Of a stretch of DNA of 20,163 nucleotides, positions 7,040-13,692 are shown piece after piece; position 1 is the first letter of the stretch, and the number at the start of each line of letters is the position of its first letter. The stretch covers positions 1 through 20,163 of the forward strand of contig CAKUGA010000022.1 in the NCBI GenBank assembly GCA_934654515.1, written 5' to 3'. The stretch comes from an uncultured Collinsella sp. (lineage in GTDB: Bacteria > Actinomycetota > Coriobacteriia > Coriobacteriales > Coriobacteriaceae). A model generated the notes under the pieces. That model was not told the origin of the DNA. It made no database searches and saw nothing but the letters and a program-made list of their open reading frames with translations. The position numbers and the translations under genes were made by a program.

Positions 7040-7678
7040 CTATGCGGCTACGATACGTCGTTGATATGCTCGGACCAGCAGCGAGATACCAAAGTTCAGC
7101 GCAAAGTACATCGCAAACACCAGACCGTAGAGCATAAGCACCTGCGACAGGTCGATCGCGTGCGCCATCACGACGTTTGCCGTGTACATGAGTTCGGCCA
7201 CGTTAATGCCCGAAAGATACGAGCTGTCCTTGATGACGGTCGTGCACTGGCTAAACAGGGCCGGAATGATCGTCTTAAACGTCTGTGGCAGGATGATATA
7301 GCGCATGGTGGCAAAGAAGCCGAAGCCCTGGCTCTGCGCCGCCTCAAACTGGCCACGCGGAATCGAGTTGAGGCCGCCACGCACAATCTCGGCCATAACG
7401 GCGCTGGTGAACAGCGTAAAGGCGATGGTCGAGATCACAATGTCCAGGCCCTGCACCGTAAAGTAGATAAACAAGATCCACAGCAGGTTAGGCGTGCAGC
7501 GGAACAGCTCGATATAGGCACTCACCAAAATGCGGAACGGGCGGGGCGCATAGCTCTTGACGAGCGCCAGCACCGTGCCAAAGATGAGCGAGAAAAAGAT
7601 CGACAGCGCCGAGATCTCGATCGTCTTAACAAAGCCGCCCCAGATGTAGAGCAGGTTGGTCGCGTTGAAGATTTCCAT
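7040..7678 (-). CDS. Polar amino-acid ABC transporter, permease (His/Glu/Gln/Arg family), second subunit
   Basis: The protein has 212 residues with about five hydrophobic helices. The cytoplasmic loop carries the EAA motif of this class, EAAQSQGFGFFATMRYIILP, which docks onto the ATPase. RGGLNSIPRGQFEAA just before it is diagnostic of the HisM/GlnP permease family. The gene starts three bases after the TAG of the neighbouring permease, and its ribosome site (GGAGG) lies inside that gene's last codons, so translation is probably coupled. It is the last gene of the operon ATPase, binding protein, permease, permease. It should form a heterodimer with the product of 7682-8428 in the cytoplasmic membrane. 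Confidence 0.93.
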   Translation of the reverse strand: MEIFNATNLLYIWGGFVKTIEISALSIFFSLIFGTVLALVKSYAPRPFRILVSAYIELFRCTPNLLWILFIYFTVQGLDIVISTIAFTLFTSAVMAEIVRGGLNSIPRGQFEAAQSQGFGFFATMRYIILPQTFKTIIPALFSQCTTVIKDSSYLSGINVAELMYTANVVMAHAIDLSQVLMLYGLVFAMYFALNFGISLLVRAYQRRIVAA

Positions 7679-7681
7679 GCG

Positions 7682-8428
7682 CTAGGCCTCCTCTACGTTG
7701 TCGAGCCCCAGCTCGGCCAGGCTCACACCGCGCGGACGCTCCTTGGAGCGGCGCTCGAGCCACTGCACCAGCATGGCGAGCGGAAAGCAGATGATGAAGT
7801 ACATAAGGCAGCAAACGATGTATCCCTGCAGGTAGCCATACAGGCTTACGAAGTTGTCGGAGCGATACATAAGGTCACCGCCGGCCACGAGCGCCAGCAC
7901 CGACGTGTTCTTGACCAAGTTGAGCGCCTGGTTGCACAGCGGCGGCAGGATAATCTTGAACGTCTGGGGCAGCACGATGTACCAGTAGGCCTGCGCACGG
8001 GTGAAGCCCTGGCTCTGAGCCGCCTCCATCTGACCGCGCGGAACGGCCTCGATGCCGGTGCGGATGACCTCCGAGATGTAGGCCGCGTGATACAGGCCCA
8101 CGCCCAGAAAGCCCAGCACGAACGGCGCGATACGCACCGGCTGGTCGGCACCGGTTATGGCCTGCAAAAACTGCGGGCCGGCCATGTACATAAAGAGCAC
8201 CTGCACGGGCAGCGGAGTGTTCTGGTAAAACTCCACGTACACGCGACTGATGGCGCGCAGCACGCGCGAACGGGTGGTCGAGAACACGCCCAGCAGCGTG
8301 CCCAGCACCAGCGACAGCAGCAGGCCGGCAACAACCACCTGCAGCGTCACGCCAAAGCCCTCCCAGAAGGGCCCCATGTTTTGAAATGTCGTCGACCAGC
8401 GGTCGGCGTCAAACAATCCTTCGAGCAT
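7682..8428 (-). CDS. Polar amino-acid ABC transporter, permease, first subunit
   Basis: The protein has 248 residues. It is a HisM/GlnP-family membrane subunit: helices at about 23-47, 60-80, 95-125 and 205-230, with RTGIEAVPRGQMEAAQSQGF and the following YIVLPQTFK as the EAA loop. It starts behind GGAAGGAA, 24 bp after the binding-protein gene. The extra C-terminal tail (WLERRSKERPRG and on) is hydrophilic and contains the ribosome site of the next gene. Paired with the permease at 7040-7678. The substrate cannot be told from the permease alone. Confidence 0.93.
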   Translation of the reverse strand: MLEGLFDADRWSTTFQNMGPFWEGFGVTLQVVVAGLLLSLVLGTLLGVFSTTRSRVLRAISRVYVEFYQNTPLPVQVLFMYMAGPQFLQAITGADQPVRIAPFVLGFLGVGLYHAAYISEVIRTGIEAVPRGQMEAAQSQGFTRAQAYWYIVLPQTFKIILPPLCNQALNLVKNTSVLALVAGGDLMYRSDNFVSLYGYLQGYIVCCLMYFIICFPLAMLVQWLERRSKERPRGVSLAELGLDNVEEA

Positions 8429-8452
8429 TTGATTCCTTCCTTGGACGAACGC

Positions 8453-9328
8453 TTACACAAGACCCCAGGTCTTGACCTCTTGATCGAGCCAGCCGTCGGC
8501 CAGGCGATCGCAAATCACCTGATCGACCACCGCCGAAAGGTCGCAACCCTTCTTGGTCGCCACGCCGTAGCCCTGCTCGCCAAACTTGACCTCGGGCTGC
8601 AGCAGCTCGACGGTCTCGTTCATGTAGCCGGCCAGCGTGGAACGGTCCATGGCAAAGACGTCGATATTTCCGGCGTCGAGCGAACTCTTGATGATGGGAT
8701 AGCCGCTAAAGGCCCTAAACTCAGGCTTGCAGTGAAAGTCGTTGTCCTTGATCATCTGCTCGATCAGGCCCTGTGTGGTGGCGCCTTGGCTCACGCCGAT
8801 AACCCTGCCATCCAGGTCTTCAATCGAGGTAAAACCCGAACGCTTCTTGACCATGAGTCCCACGTAGTCGGTGCGGTACGGCGTCGAGAAATCCCAGCTC
8901 TTCTTGCGCTCGTCGGTGATGGTGTAGGTCGCCGCGACCACGTCGAGCTGGCCATTATCGATGAGCGGGCCACGCGTCTTGGGCGTTACATCGGTAAACT
9001 CGACAAGCTCCTGGGCACGGGCCTCCTTGTAGCTCACGCCAAAGACGGCAGCGGCGATCTGGTAGCACAAATCGACTTCCATACCCTCAAAGCGGCCCTT
9101 GGCGGTGTCGTAATAGCCATAGCCGGGAACGTCCTTCTTAACGCCGGCATTCAGATGGCCACGCGACTTGATGGCCGCGAGCTTGGACCCCTTATCGGAG
9201 CTCTCGCCACTGGCGGAGCTGCCGCAGCCGGTGAGCGCGGTGCCCGTCAATGCGAGCATGCCGGCCCCCGCCAGCTGCAAAAAGTGACGGCGCGATACGG
9301 CCGCCCTCGTCATATCCGTCATGTCCAT
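8453..9328 (-). CDS. Amino-acid-binding lipoprotein of the ABC importer (solute-binding family 3), Tat-type signal
   Basis: The protein has about 292 residues. The N-terminus carries a twin-arginine motif SRRHFLQLAG, a hydrophobic core and the lipobox LTGC (Cys at about 35), so it is probably exported folded by Tat and lipidated. Mature residues GVKKDVPGYGYYD and FEGMEVDLCYQIA match the first lobe of family 3 polar-amino-acid binding proteins, and GVSQGATTQGLIE the hinge to the second lobe. The start is uncertain: a GTG at 9331 and ATGs at 9328, 9322 and 9313 are in frame, with only weak ribosome sites; 9328 is chosen. It begins about ten bases after the ATPase stop. Likely ligand: glutamate, glutamine, aspartate or a similar amino acid (inference). 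Confidence 0.92.
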   Translation of the reverse strand: MDMTDMTRAAVSRRHFLQLAGAGMLALTGTALTGCGSSASGESSDKGSKLAAIKSRGHLNAGVKKDVPGYGYYDTAKGRFEGMEVDLCYQIAAAVFGVSYKEARAQELVEFTDVTPKTRGPLIDNGQLDVVAATYTITDERKKSWDFSTPYRTDYVGLMVKKRSGFTSIEDLDGRVIGVSQGATTQGLIEQMIKDNDFHCKPEFRAFSGYPIIKSSLDAGNIDVFAMDRSTLAGYMNETVELLQPEVKFGEQGYGVATKKGCDLSAVVDQVICDRLADGWLDQEVKTWGLV

Positions 9329-9337
9329 CACCCGCGC

Positions 9338-10069
9338 CTAGTGCAAAATCTTGGACAGGAACTCGCGGCAGCGCGGGTTCTCGGGATTATCGAAGAAGTG
9401 CTCGGGCGTACCCTCCTCCAGGATGCGGCCGTCCTCCATAAAGATGACGCGGTCGGCCACCTGGCGCGCAAAGCCCATCTCGTGCGTCACGCAGATCATG
9501 GTGATGTCCTCCTGCGCGAGCTCGATCATAACGTCCAGGACCTCCTGGACCATCTCGGGGTCGAGCGCCGAGGTCGGCTCGTCAAACAGGATGATGGGCT
9601 GCTTGGTGCACAGGGCGCGGGCGATGGCGATGCGCTGCTGCTGACCGCCCGAGAGGTTCTGCGGATACTCGCCGGCCTTATGCGCCATGCCGACGCGCTT
9701 GAGCGCGGCGATGGCGATCTCGGTCGCCTCATCCTTGCTCTTCTTTTGCAGCTTAATGGGCGCGAGCGTCAGGTTGCCCAGCACCGTCATGTTGGGATAC
9801 AGGTTGAACTGCTGGAACACCATGGAGCTGTACTTGCGAGCCATCTCCAGGTGATTCTTCTTGGTAAGCGGCGTACCGTCGATAATGACTTCGCCCGATG
9901 TGGGCTCCTCAAGATAATCGACGCAGCGGATGAGCGTCGACTTACCCGAACCGGACGGCCCGATCATTACGAGCTTCTCGCCGCGCTTGACGGTGAGGTT
10001 GATATCTTTGAGCACATGCAGGTCGCCAAAGTACTTGTTGAGATGCTTGATCTCGATCATGTCTGCCAT
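9338..10069 (-). CDS. Polar amino-acid ABC transporter ATP-binding protein (GlnQ-like)
   Basis: The 243-residue length is typical for GlnQ/HisP ATPases. Walker A GPSGSGKS (about residues 38-45), Q-loop [13 protein letters not shown], signature [15 protein letters not shown], Walker [12 protein letters not shown] and switch histidine in CVTHEMGFA are all intact. It starts behind AAGGA, seven bases from ATG. It is the first gene of a four-gene minus-strand operon with spacings of about 10, 24 and 3 bp. A TACAAT at 10105-10110 and a TATAAA closer in are possible -10 boxes, but neither has a convincing -35. It energises uptake from the cytoplasmic face. Confidence 0.96.
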   Translation of the reverse strand: MADMIEIKHLNKYFGDLHVLKDINLTVKRGEKLVMIGPSGSGKSTLIRCVDYLEEPTSGEVIIDGTPLTKKNHLEMARKYSSMVFQQFNLYPNMTVLGNLTLAPIKLQKKSKDEATEIAIAALKRVGMAHKAGEYPQNLSGGQQQRIAIARALCTKQPIILFDEPTSALDPEMVQEVLDVMIELAQEDITMICVTHEMGFARQVADRVIFMEDGRILEEGTPEHFFDNPENPRCREFLSKILH

Positions 10070-10171
10070 GAATGTTCCTTCCCTGCGTTTATACGAATTG
10101 CACTATTGTACGGAAAGAACCACGTTTCCGCAGCCCACACTGCATCACCGTAAAGAACCCGCAACCTTTCA

Positions 10172-10246
10172 CCCATTCATTGGGGACAGACTTAAATGAG
10201 TGCCCGCTCATTGGGCACTCATTTAAGTCTGTCCCCAATGAGTGGG
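10172..10246. repeat. 75-bp near-perfect palindrome with GGGGACAGACTTAAAT head
   Basis: Arms 10178-10205 and 10213-10240 are perfect 28-base reverse complements around a 7-nt centre. Pairing continues outward through 10172-10177 and 10241-10246 with one wobble, giving 34-bp arms. Each arm contains GGGGACAGACTTAAATGAG. It lies between the ABC operon promoter side and the end of the yqeY-like gene. No T run follows, so its size and symmetry suggest a repeat element rather than a simple terminator. Confidence 0.9.
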
Positions 10247-10285
10247 ACATTGCCGCAACCGCCCTTGTTGAGCATAAGTCAGCGA

Positions 10286-10384
10286 AAACCCGCACACGCG
10301 AGCAAGGTGACGTGAAATGAAAGGGCGCTGACCTTCTGGTCGCGCCCTTGAAATTGAACGTCAGATTGCCGCGTGTGCGGGTTT
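10286..10384. repeat. Nested long-range hairpin downstream of the yqeY-like gene
   Basis: Perfect 15-bp outer arms AAACCCGCACACGCG (10286-10300) and its complement (10370-10384) enclose a second paired tier (GCAA, then TGACGT with ACGTCA) and a third, inner stem described as the terminator here. Internal loops are 2x2 and about 6x8 bases. The three co-linear tiers make a single rod about 99 nt long if transcribed from either strand. Confidence 0.7.
10310..10350 (-). terminator. Inner stem, probable terminator of the yqeY-like gene
   Basis: AAGGGCGC and GACC (10321-10333, one bulged T) pair with GGTCGCGCCCTT (10338-10349) around TTCT. On the minus strand the stem is followed by TTTCATTT. It is about 80 bases beyond the stop at 10429, with another hairpin at 10398-10425 in between. 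Confidence 0.5.
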
Positions 10385-10397
10385 GCAGCGTCGAGCC

Positions 10398-10425
10398 GTT
10401 ACGCGGTTTGGTAAAACCGCGTAAC
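10398..10425 (-). terminator. 12-bp hairpin three bases after the yqeY-like stop codon
   Basis: GTTACGCGGTTT (10398-10409) pairs perfectly with 10414-10425 across the 4-nt loop GGTA. It begins three bases after TAA on the minus strand. No T tract follows, so it is more likely a 3'-end stabilising or Rho-assisted structure than a classic terminator. Confidence 0.45.
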
Positions 10426-10428
10426 AAA

Positions 10429-10872
10429 TTACGCGAGTTTCGCGCCGACGATCTTGGCTGCGGCCGGCTTATCGAAGTTGCCGCCCGTGGCCTTGCCGAG
10501 TGCCCCCATGACCTGACCCATCTGCTTCTTGGACGTGGCGCCCAGCTCGGCGATAACCTGCTCGATCAGGGCCTCGAGCTCCTCGCCCGAAACCTGCGCG
10601 GGCAGCAGGCTCTCCAGAATCTTGACCTGCTCGGTCAGGTTGTCGGTACGCTCCTGGTCGGTACCGGCCTTGATGGACATCTCCAGCGTCTCGCTCGTCT
10701 GCTTAATCAGACGCTTGATCATACTGTTGACGTCTTCCTCGGTCACATCGCGGCGCTCGTTGACCTCGATATTCTTCACCTCGGCCTTGACCTGGCGAAT
10801 GATGGACAGGCGAACCTTGTCCTTAGCCTTCATGGCCGCGATCATTTCCTTCTGCAGCTCTTCGTTGGTCAT
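10429..10872 (-). CDS. GatB/YqeY domain-containing protein
   Basis: The protein has 147 residues, a normal length for the YqeY family. The ATG ending at 10872 is chosen because GGAGG lies eight bases upstream; a TTG two codons earlier would be only two bases from it. The helical N-terminal half contains KDKVRLSIIRQVKAEVKNIE, and the C-terminal half ends in MGQVMGALGKATGGNFDKPA, both typical of YqeY, whose fold resembles the tRNA-binding tail of GatB. The family is suspected to act with tRNA or amidation of charged tRNA, but its function is not established. It follows the foldase gene by about 50 bp on the same strand and may be cotranscribed. Confidence 0.92.
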   Translation of the reverse strand: MTNEELQKEMIAAMKAKDKVRLSIIRQVKAEVKNIEVNERRDVTEEDVNSMIKRLIKQTSETLEMSIKAGTDQERTDNLTEQVKILESLLPAQVSGEELEALIEQVIAELGATSKKQMGQVMGALGKATGGNFDKPAAAKIVGAKLA

Positions 10873-10895
10873 CTGCAAATCCTCCTCAATAGCGT

Positions 10896-10921
10896 GGGCG
10901 GCACTCGTATGAGCACCGCCC
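10896..10921 (-). other. Hairpin between the foldase and yqeY-like genes
   Basis: GGGCGGCACTC (10896-10906) pairs with 10911-10921 around GTAT with two wobble pairs. It starts five bases after the foldase stop and ends shortly before the yqeY ribosome site. No T run follows; it could modulate relative expression of the two genes or be a weak terminator. Confidence 0.35.
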
Positions 10922-10926
10922 CATGA

Positions 10927-12150
10927 TTACTCAGTCGTCGACGAATCGTCGGTCGAACTCTTGGTAACGCCCTTCAGACTGACGTTGTACGGCACGTCCT
11001 TGGGCATGGGGTTAACGGTGATGTCGGCATCCTTCTTGTACTGCTCCAGCCACTCGCTGTACGCGGTGCTGGCCGCCTGCGTCTTCACCACGTTGGAGAC
11101 ATACTTCTTGATGGCCTTGGGCACCTGATTGATGTCATCGACCTGGTCATCGACGTGGAAGTAGTCGGTGCACTTGATGATGTGATAGCCGTACGTCGAC
11201 TCGACAACATCGCTCACGTCGCCCTTGTTGAGCCCCTCGAGCGCCGTCTGGTAGCTGTCGACAAAGGTGGTGAGCTTATCCCAGCCCACATCGCCCTTCT
11301 TCTCCTTGGAACCGGTATCCTCGGAGTACTGTTCAACGGCGTCCTCAAAGCTCAGCTCACCGGAGTTGATCTTGTCCAGGCACTCCTGCGCCTTGGCCTT
11401 GGCGGCGGCCTTGTCCTCGTCGGACGCGTCGGAATCAACCTTGATCAAGATGTTCGACGAACGACGGGCATCGTTGTAGTTGGACAGGTTCTCGTTGATG
11501 TAATCGACGATCTCGCTGTCCTTAGGCTTGCTGGTGGGCGCCACGGCATCCTTGAGCTTCTGCTGCGCCAGGCTCTCCTTGAGCGAATCCTTGTAGGTGT
11601 CCTCGGTATAGCCGTAGGTCTTGAGGGTCTTCTTAAAGGTCTTGGCGCCGCCCGCGCTCTTGCACGCGTCCTTCCAGGCCTTCTCGACTTCCTCGTCCGA
11701 GACGGTCACGCCGTTTTCCTTCTGCGCCTGCTGGAGCAGAATCTGCTGCGTGTAGGAGTCGATGAGTTGCTTGCGATACTTCTTGGGCGTGAGGTCGTTG
11801 TCGACCAGATACTGCGCCCAGTCCTTGTCCTTGGTGTAGCCGTAGGACGTGCGCATGCTCATGATCTGCTTGGTCACGGTGTCCTCGGTGAGGTTGGTGC
11901 CGTTGATGGTGGCAGCCACACCGCCGGTAAGCTTGTAGCCCGTGCTGGTGTCCTCGGCTTGCGACATCAGGCCGGAGCACGCCATGGCCGAGACGGAAAG
12001 CAGCATCGCCAGCACGCCGATGACCACCAGGACGATCTTGACGGTCTTGGACACGTAGGTCTTACGCTGCTTCTTGCGAGAGCTGGAGGCGACGCGAGCC
12101 TGCTGCTCGGGCGTCGGCGCGGCCTCGGGGTTCTTTTTCTTATTTGCCAT
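10927..12150 (-). CDS. PrsA/SurA-type foldase, parvulin peptidyl-prolyl isomerase
   Basis: The protein has 407 residues. The start is the ATG ending at 12150, six bases behind AAAGG; the open frame upstream crosses a repeat and has no ribosome site. Residues 1-34 are hydrophilic and basic. A single hydrophobic segment spans about 35-57 and ends in SAMAC; Cys58 might be lipidated, but the lipobox is poor and the long cytoplasmic tail suggests a membrane anchor instead. Residues 75-215 form a helical SurA_N-like chaperone region. Residues 228-330 are the rotamase domain: ASNILIK-like strand (SSNILIKVD), FEDAVEQYSEDTGSKEKKGDVGW, and ending GYHIIKC. The C-terminus is Ser/Thr/Asp-rich. The expected role is folding of secreted proteins outside the membrane. 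Confidence 0.92.
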   Translation of the reverse strand: MANKKKNPEAAPTPEQQARVASSSRKKQRKTYVSKTVKIVLVVIGVLAMLLSVSAMACSGLMSQAEDTSTGYKLTGGVAATINGTNLTEDTVTKQIMSMRTSYGYTKDKDWAQYLVDNDLTPKKYRKQLIDSYTQQILLQQAQKENGVTVSDEEVEKAWKDACKSAGGAKTFKKTLKTYGYTEDTYKDSLKESLAQQKLKDAVAPTSKPKDSEIVDYINENLSNYNDARRSSNILIKVDSDASDEDKAAAKAKAQECLDKINSGELSFEDAVEQYSEDTGSKEKKGDVGWDKLTTFVDSYQTALEGLNKGDVSDVVESTYGYHIIKCTDYFHVDDQVDDINQVPKAIKKYVSNVVKTQAASTAYSEWLEQYKKDADITVNPMPKDVPYNVSLKGVTKSSTDDSSTTE

Positions 12151-12226
12151 GTTTGGCCTTTCGCAAAACGAATCGAACAAACGCCATTGTGTCACAACGA
12201 AGCCCCCGCGGCACGCTTGGTGCATT

Positions 12227-12360
12227 GGGGACGGGTTAATCTGCACCATTTTGGTGCAAAGGGGACAGCTCTGGCAGTTGGCACTTAGGGACGTTCCTTT
12301 TCTGCCGGCAGTTAGGGACAGTCCCCAAGTGCCGGCACATAAGGAACGTCCCCAGGTGCC
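12227..12360. repeat. Composite cluster of GGGAC-headed inverted repeats
   Basis: Two nested palindromes share one locus. Outer arms are 12280-12299 (GGCACTTAGGGACGTTCCTT) and 12341-12360, two mismatches. Inner arms are 12304-12319 (GCCGGCAGTTAGGGAC) and 12321-12336, also two mismatches, with a 1-nt centre. Two unpaired copies of the head, GGGGACGGG (12227) and GGGGACAGC (12261), lie to the left, and a separate dyad TGCACCA-TTT-TGGTGCA spans 12242-12258. The cluster fills most of the gap between the PTS gene end and the foldase promoter region. A TTGTGTCACAA dyad at 12187-12197 sits between it and the foldase start. Confidence 0.75.
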
Positions 12361-12374
12361 GGCTTAGCCCCACC

Positions 12375-12839
12375 TTAGAAGTGGCGGCGGATGGCGTCGA
12401 CCATGCCCTGGGGCGTGGTCTGGCCGAGCACATCGGCTGCGGCGTCCGCGTCCATAAAGATATTCATGAGCGCCTGCAGGGCCTCGACCTGACCGCCCGG
12501 CTCGGCGATGCCTAGATTGACGATGATCTGCGCCGGCACCGGAGCGCCCATGCCCGCCATCGCGTTAAACGTCACAGGCGCGGCGGGCTTTACCACGGCA
12601 ATATAGGGCTTAGCCACAAACCCCGGATCGGTATGCGGGATAGCGATGTTAGCCGCCGGCATGGCAAGCCCCGTGGGATAGGCGCCCTCGCGTGTGCGGA
12701 CGGCGTCAAGCCAGCCCTCGGCAATGTAGCCGCGCGGGGCAAGCTCGTCCTCGAGCAGCGCAAACACCTCATCCGGCGACGCACACTCCCAATCAAAAAA
12801 CACCAGCTCAGGCGTAAAAAGCGCTTCGTTATCCGCCAT
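12375..12839 (-). CDS. PTS sugar transporter EIIA component (fructose/galactitol type)
   Basis: The protein has 154 residues, the usual size of a free-standing EIIA of the fructose/mannitol class. REGAYPTGLAMP followed by IAIPHTDP carries the conserved phosphohistidine, His69. It would accept phosphate from HPr and pass it to an EIIB. No EIIB, EIIC or sugar enzyme is in the window, so it is an orphan here and may serve a distant permease or act in regulation. The ribosome site is GAGAGGTGA before ATG. GGGGAC-type palindromes flank it on both sides, which suggests a monocistronic unit. Confidence 0.9.
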   Translation of the reverse strand: MADNEALFTPELVFFDWECASPDEVFALLEDELAPRGYIAEGWLDAVRTREGAYPTGLAMPAANIAIPHTDPGFVAKPYIAVVKPAAPVTFNAMAGMGAPVPAQIIVNLGIAEPGGQVEALQALMNIFMDADAAADVLGQTTPQGMVDAIRRHF

Positions 12840-12852
12840 GCGTTCACCTCTC

Positions 12853-12910
12853 TCACCTAGTCATCGGGGACGTTCTTAAACGACTAGTCATTCAAGAACG
12901 TCGCAGGTGA
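12853..12910. repeat. 58-bp interrupted palindrome with GGGGACGTTCTT head
   Basis: Outer arms TCACCT (12853-12858) and AGGTGA (12905-12910), and inner arms GACGTTCTT (12869-12877) and AAGAACGTC (12894-12902), are co-linear. The centre contains ACTAGT, and CTAGTCAT is directly repeated on both sides (12857-12864 and 12884-12891). It is a further member of the GGGGAC-headed set, placed between purN's terminator and the PTS gene start. Confidence 0.65.
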
Positions 12911-12913
12911 CTA

Positions 12914-12960
12914 CTAAAACAAAGGGTGGCCACTTGCGCCTTGGCGCCAATGACCACCCT
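12914..12960 (-). terminator. Terminator of the purM-purN unit
   Basis: On the minus strand AGGGTGG (plus 12954-12960) pairs with CCACCCT (plus 12923-12929), with an inner GCGC stem, then CCCTTTGTTTTAG supplies a T-rich tail. It lies 30-70 bp beyond the purN stop codon. Confidence 0.75.
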
Positions 12961-12990
12961 GACTACTCGGCTAAATTGTACTGTGCGACG

Positions 12991-13692
12991 CTAGCCGCGA
13001 GGCGCATCAATTGCGACCTTGCCGCTGTCCAGCACGTGGACGCGGCCGTCGGCGAGCATCTGCACGACCTCGGGATACAGCACATGCTCGATCGCGTGGA
13101 TGTGCTCCTCGAGCGTGTCGACATCCCAGCCCTCCTCGACAGCCAGCGCACGCTGGGCGATGATGGGGCCGTTGTCGTAGATCTCGTTGGCAAAGTGCAC
13201 GGTCACGCCGGTCACCTTGACGCCGCGAGCAAACGCGTCGTCAATCGCATGGGCGCCGGTAAAGCTCGGCAGCAACGCTGGATGCAGGTTGACCACGCGA
13301 TTGGGGAACGCCGCCAGCAGCGGCGTGTGCACCATGCGCATGTAGCCGGCCATGACCACGTACTCGCAGCCGCGCTCGAGCAGCTCGTGCGCGATGATCT
13401 TGTCGGCGGCGATGGGGTCGGCGTAGACATCCTTGGACAGCGTGAGCGTCTGGATGCCCGCGCGCTCGGCACGCTGCAAGCCCTTGGCCGAAGGACGGCT
13501 CGACACCACAAGCTCAATCGAGGCGTTGAGCTTGCCGGCGGCGATCAGGTCGATCAGCGCCTGCAGGTTGGTGCCCGAACCGCTGATAAGCACGCCAATC
13601 TTGAGCGGCTCAGCCGTATCGGTGCCGGTCGGGCGGGTGTAGGGCACAAAGCCCAGGCCCTCGGCAGAAGCCATTTGCTCGTTAGCGCTCAT
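12991..13692 (-). CDS. purN: Phosphoribosylglycinamide formyltransferase (GART)
   Basis: The protein has about 233 residues. It transfers a formyl group from 10-formyltetrahydrofolate to GAR in step three of IMP synthesis, in the cytoplasm. IGVLISGSGTNLQALI binds the phosphoribosyl part; MAGYMR, NLHPALLPSFTGAHA (with the catalytic Asn and His) and EIYDNGPIIAQ (catalytic Asp) are intact. The ATG ending at 13692 is chosen: it overlaps the purM stop by 11 bases, favouring translational coupling. The alternative ATG ending at 13674 begins just after the purM stop; neither has a strong ribosome site. The 24-residue segment before the core is not conserved-looking. Confidence 0.96.
   Translation of the reverse strand: MSANEQMASAEGLGFVPYTRPTGTDTAEPLKIGVLISGSGTNLQALIDLIAAGKLNASIELVVSSRPSAKGLQRAERAGIQTLTLSKDVYADPIAADKIIAHELLERGCEYVVMAGYMRMVHTPLLAAFPNRVVNLHPALLPSFTGAHAIDDAFARGVKVTGVTVHFANEIYDNGPIIAQRALAVEEGWDVDTLEEHIHAIEHVLYPEVVQMLADGRVHVLDSGKVAIDAPRG

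Noticed and set aside
9250..9441. Small plus-strand frames near the binding-protein start
   Set aside because: Antisense shadows of the ABC genes without ribosome sites.
6986..10153. 1055-codon open frame on the plus strand
   Set aside because: It runs antisense through all four ABC importer genes, whose motifs are intact on the minus strand. Its translation is low-complexity, His/Arg/Gln-rich, as expected for the reverse strand of GC-rich genes.
12151..12249. N-terminal extension of the foldase
   Set aside because: No ribosome site, runs into the repeat cluster, and AAAGG precedes the inner ATG at the right distance.
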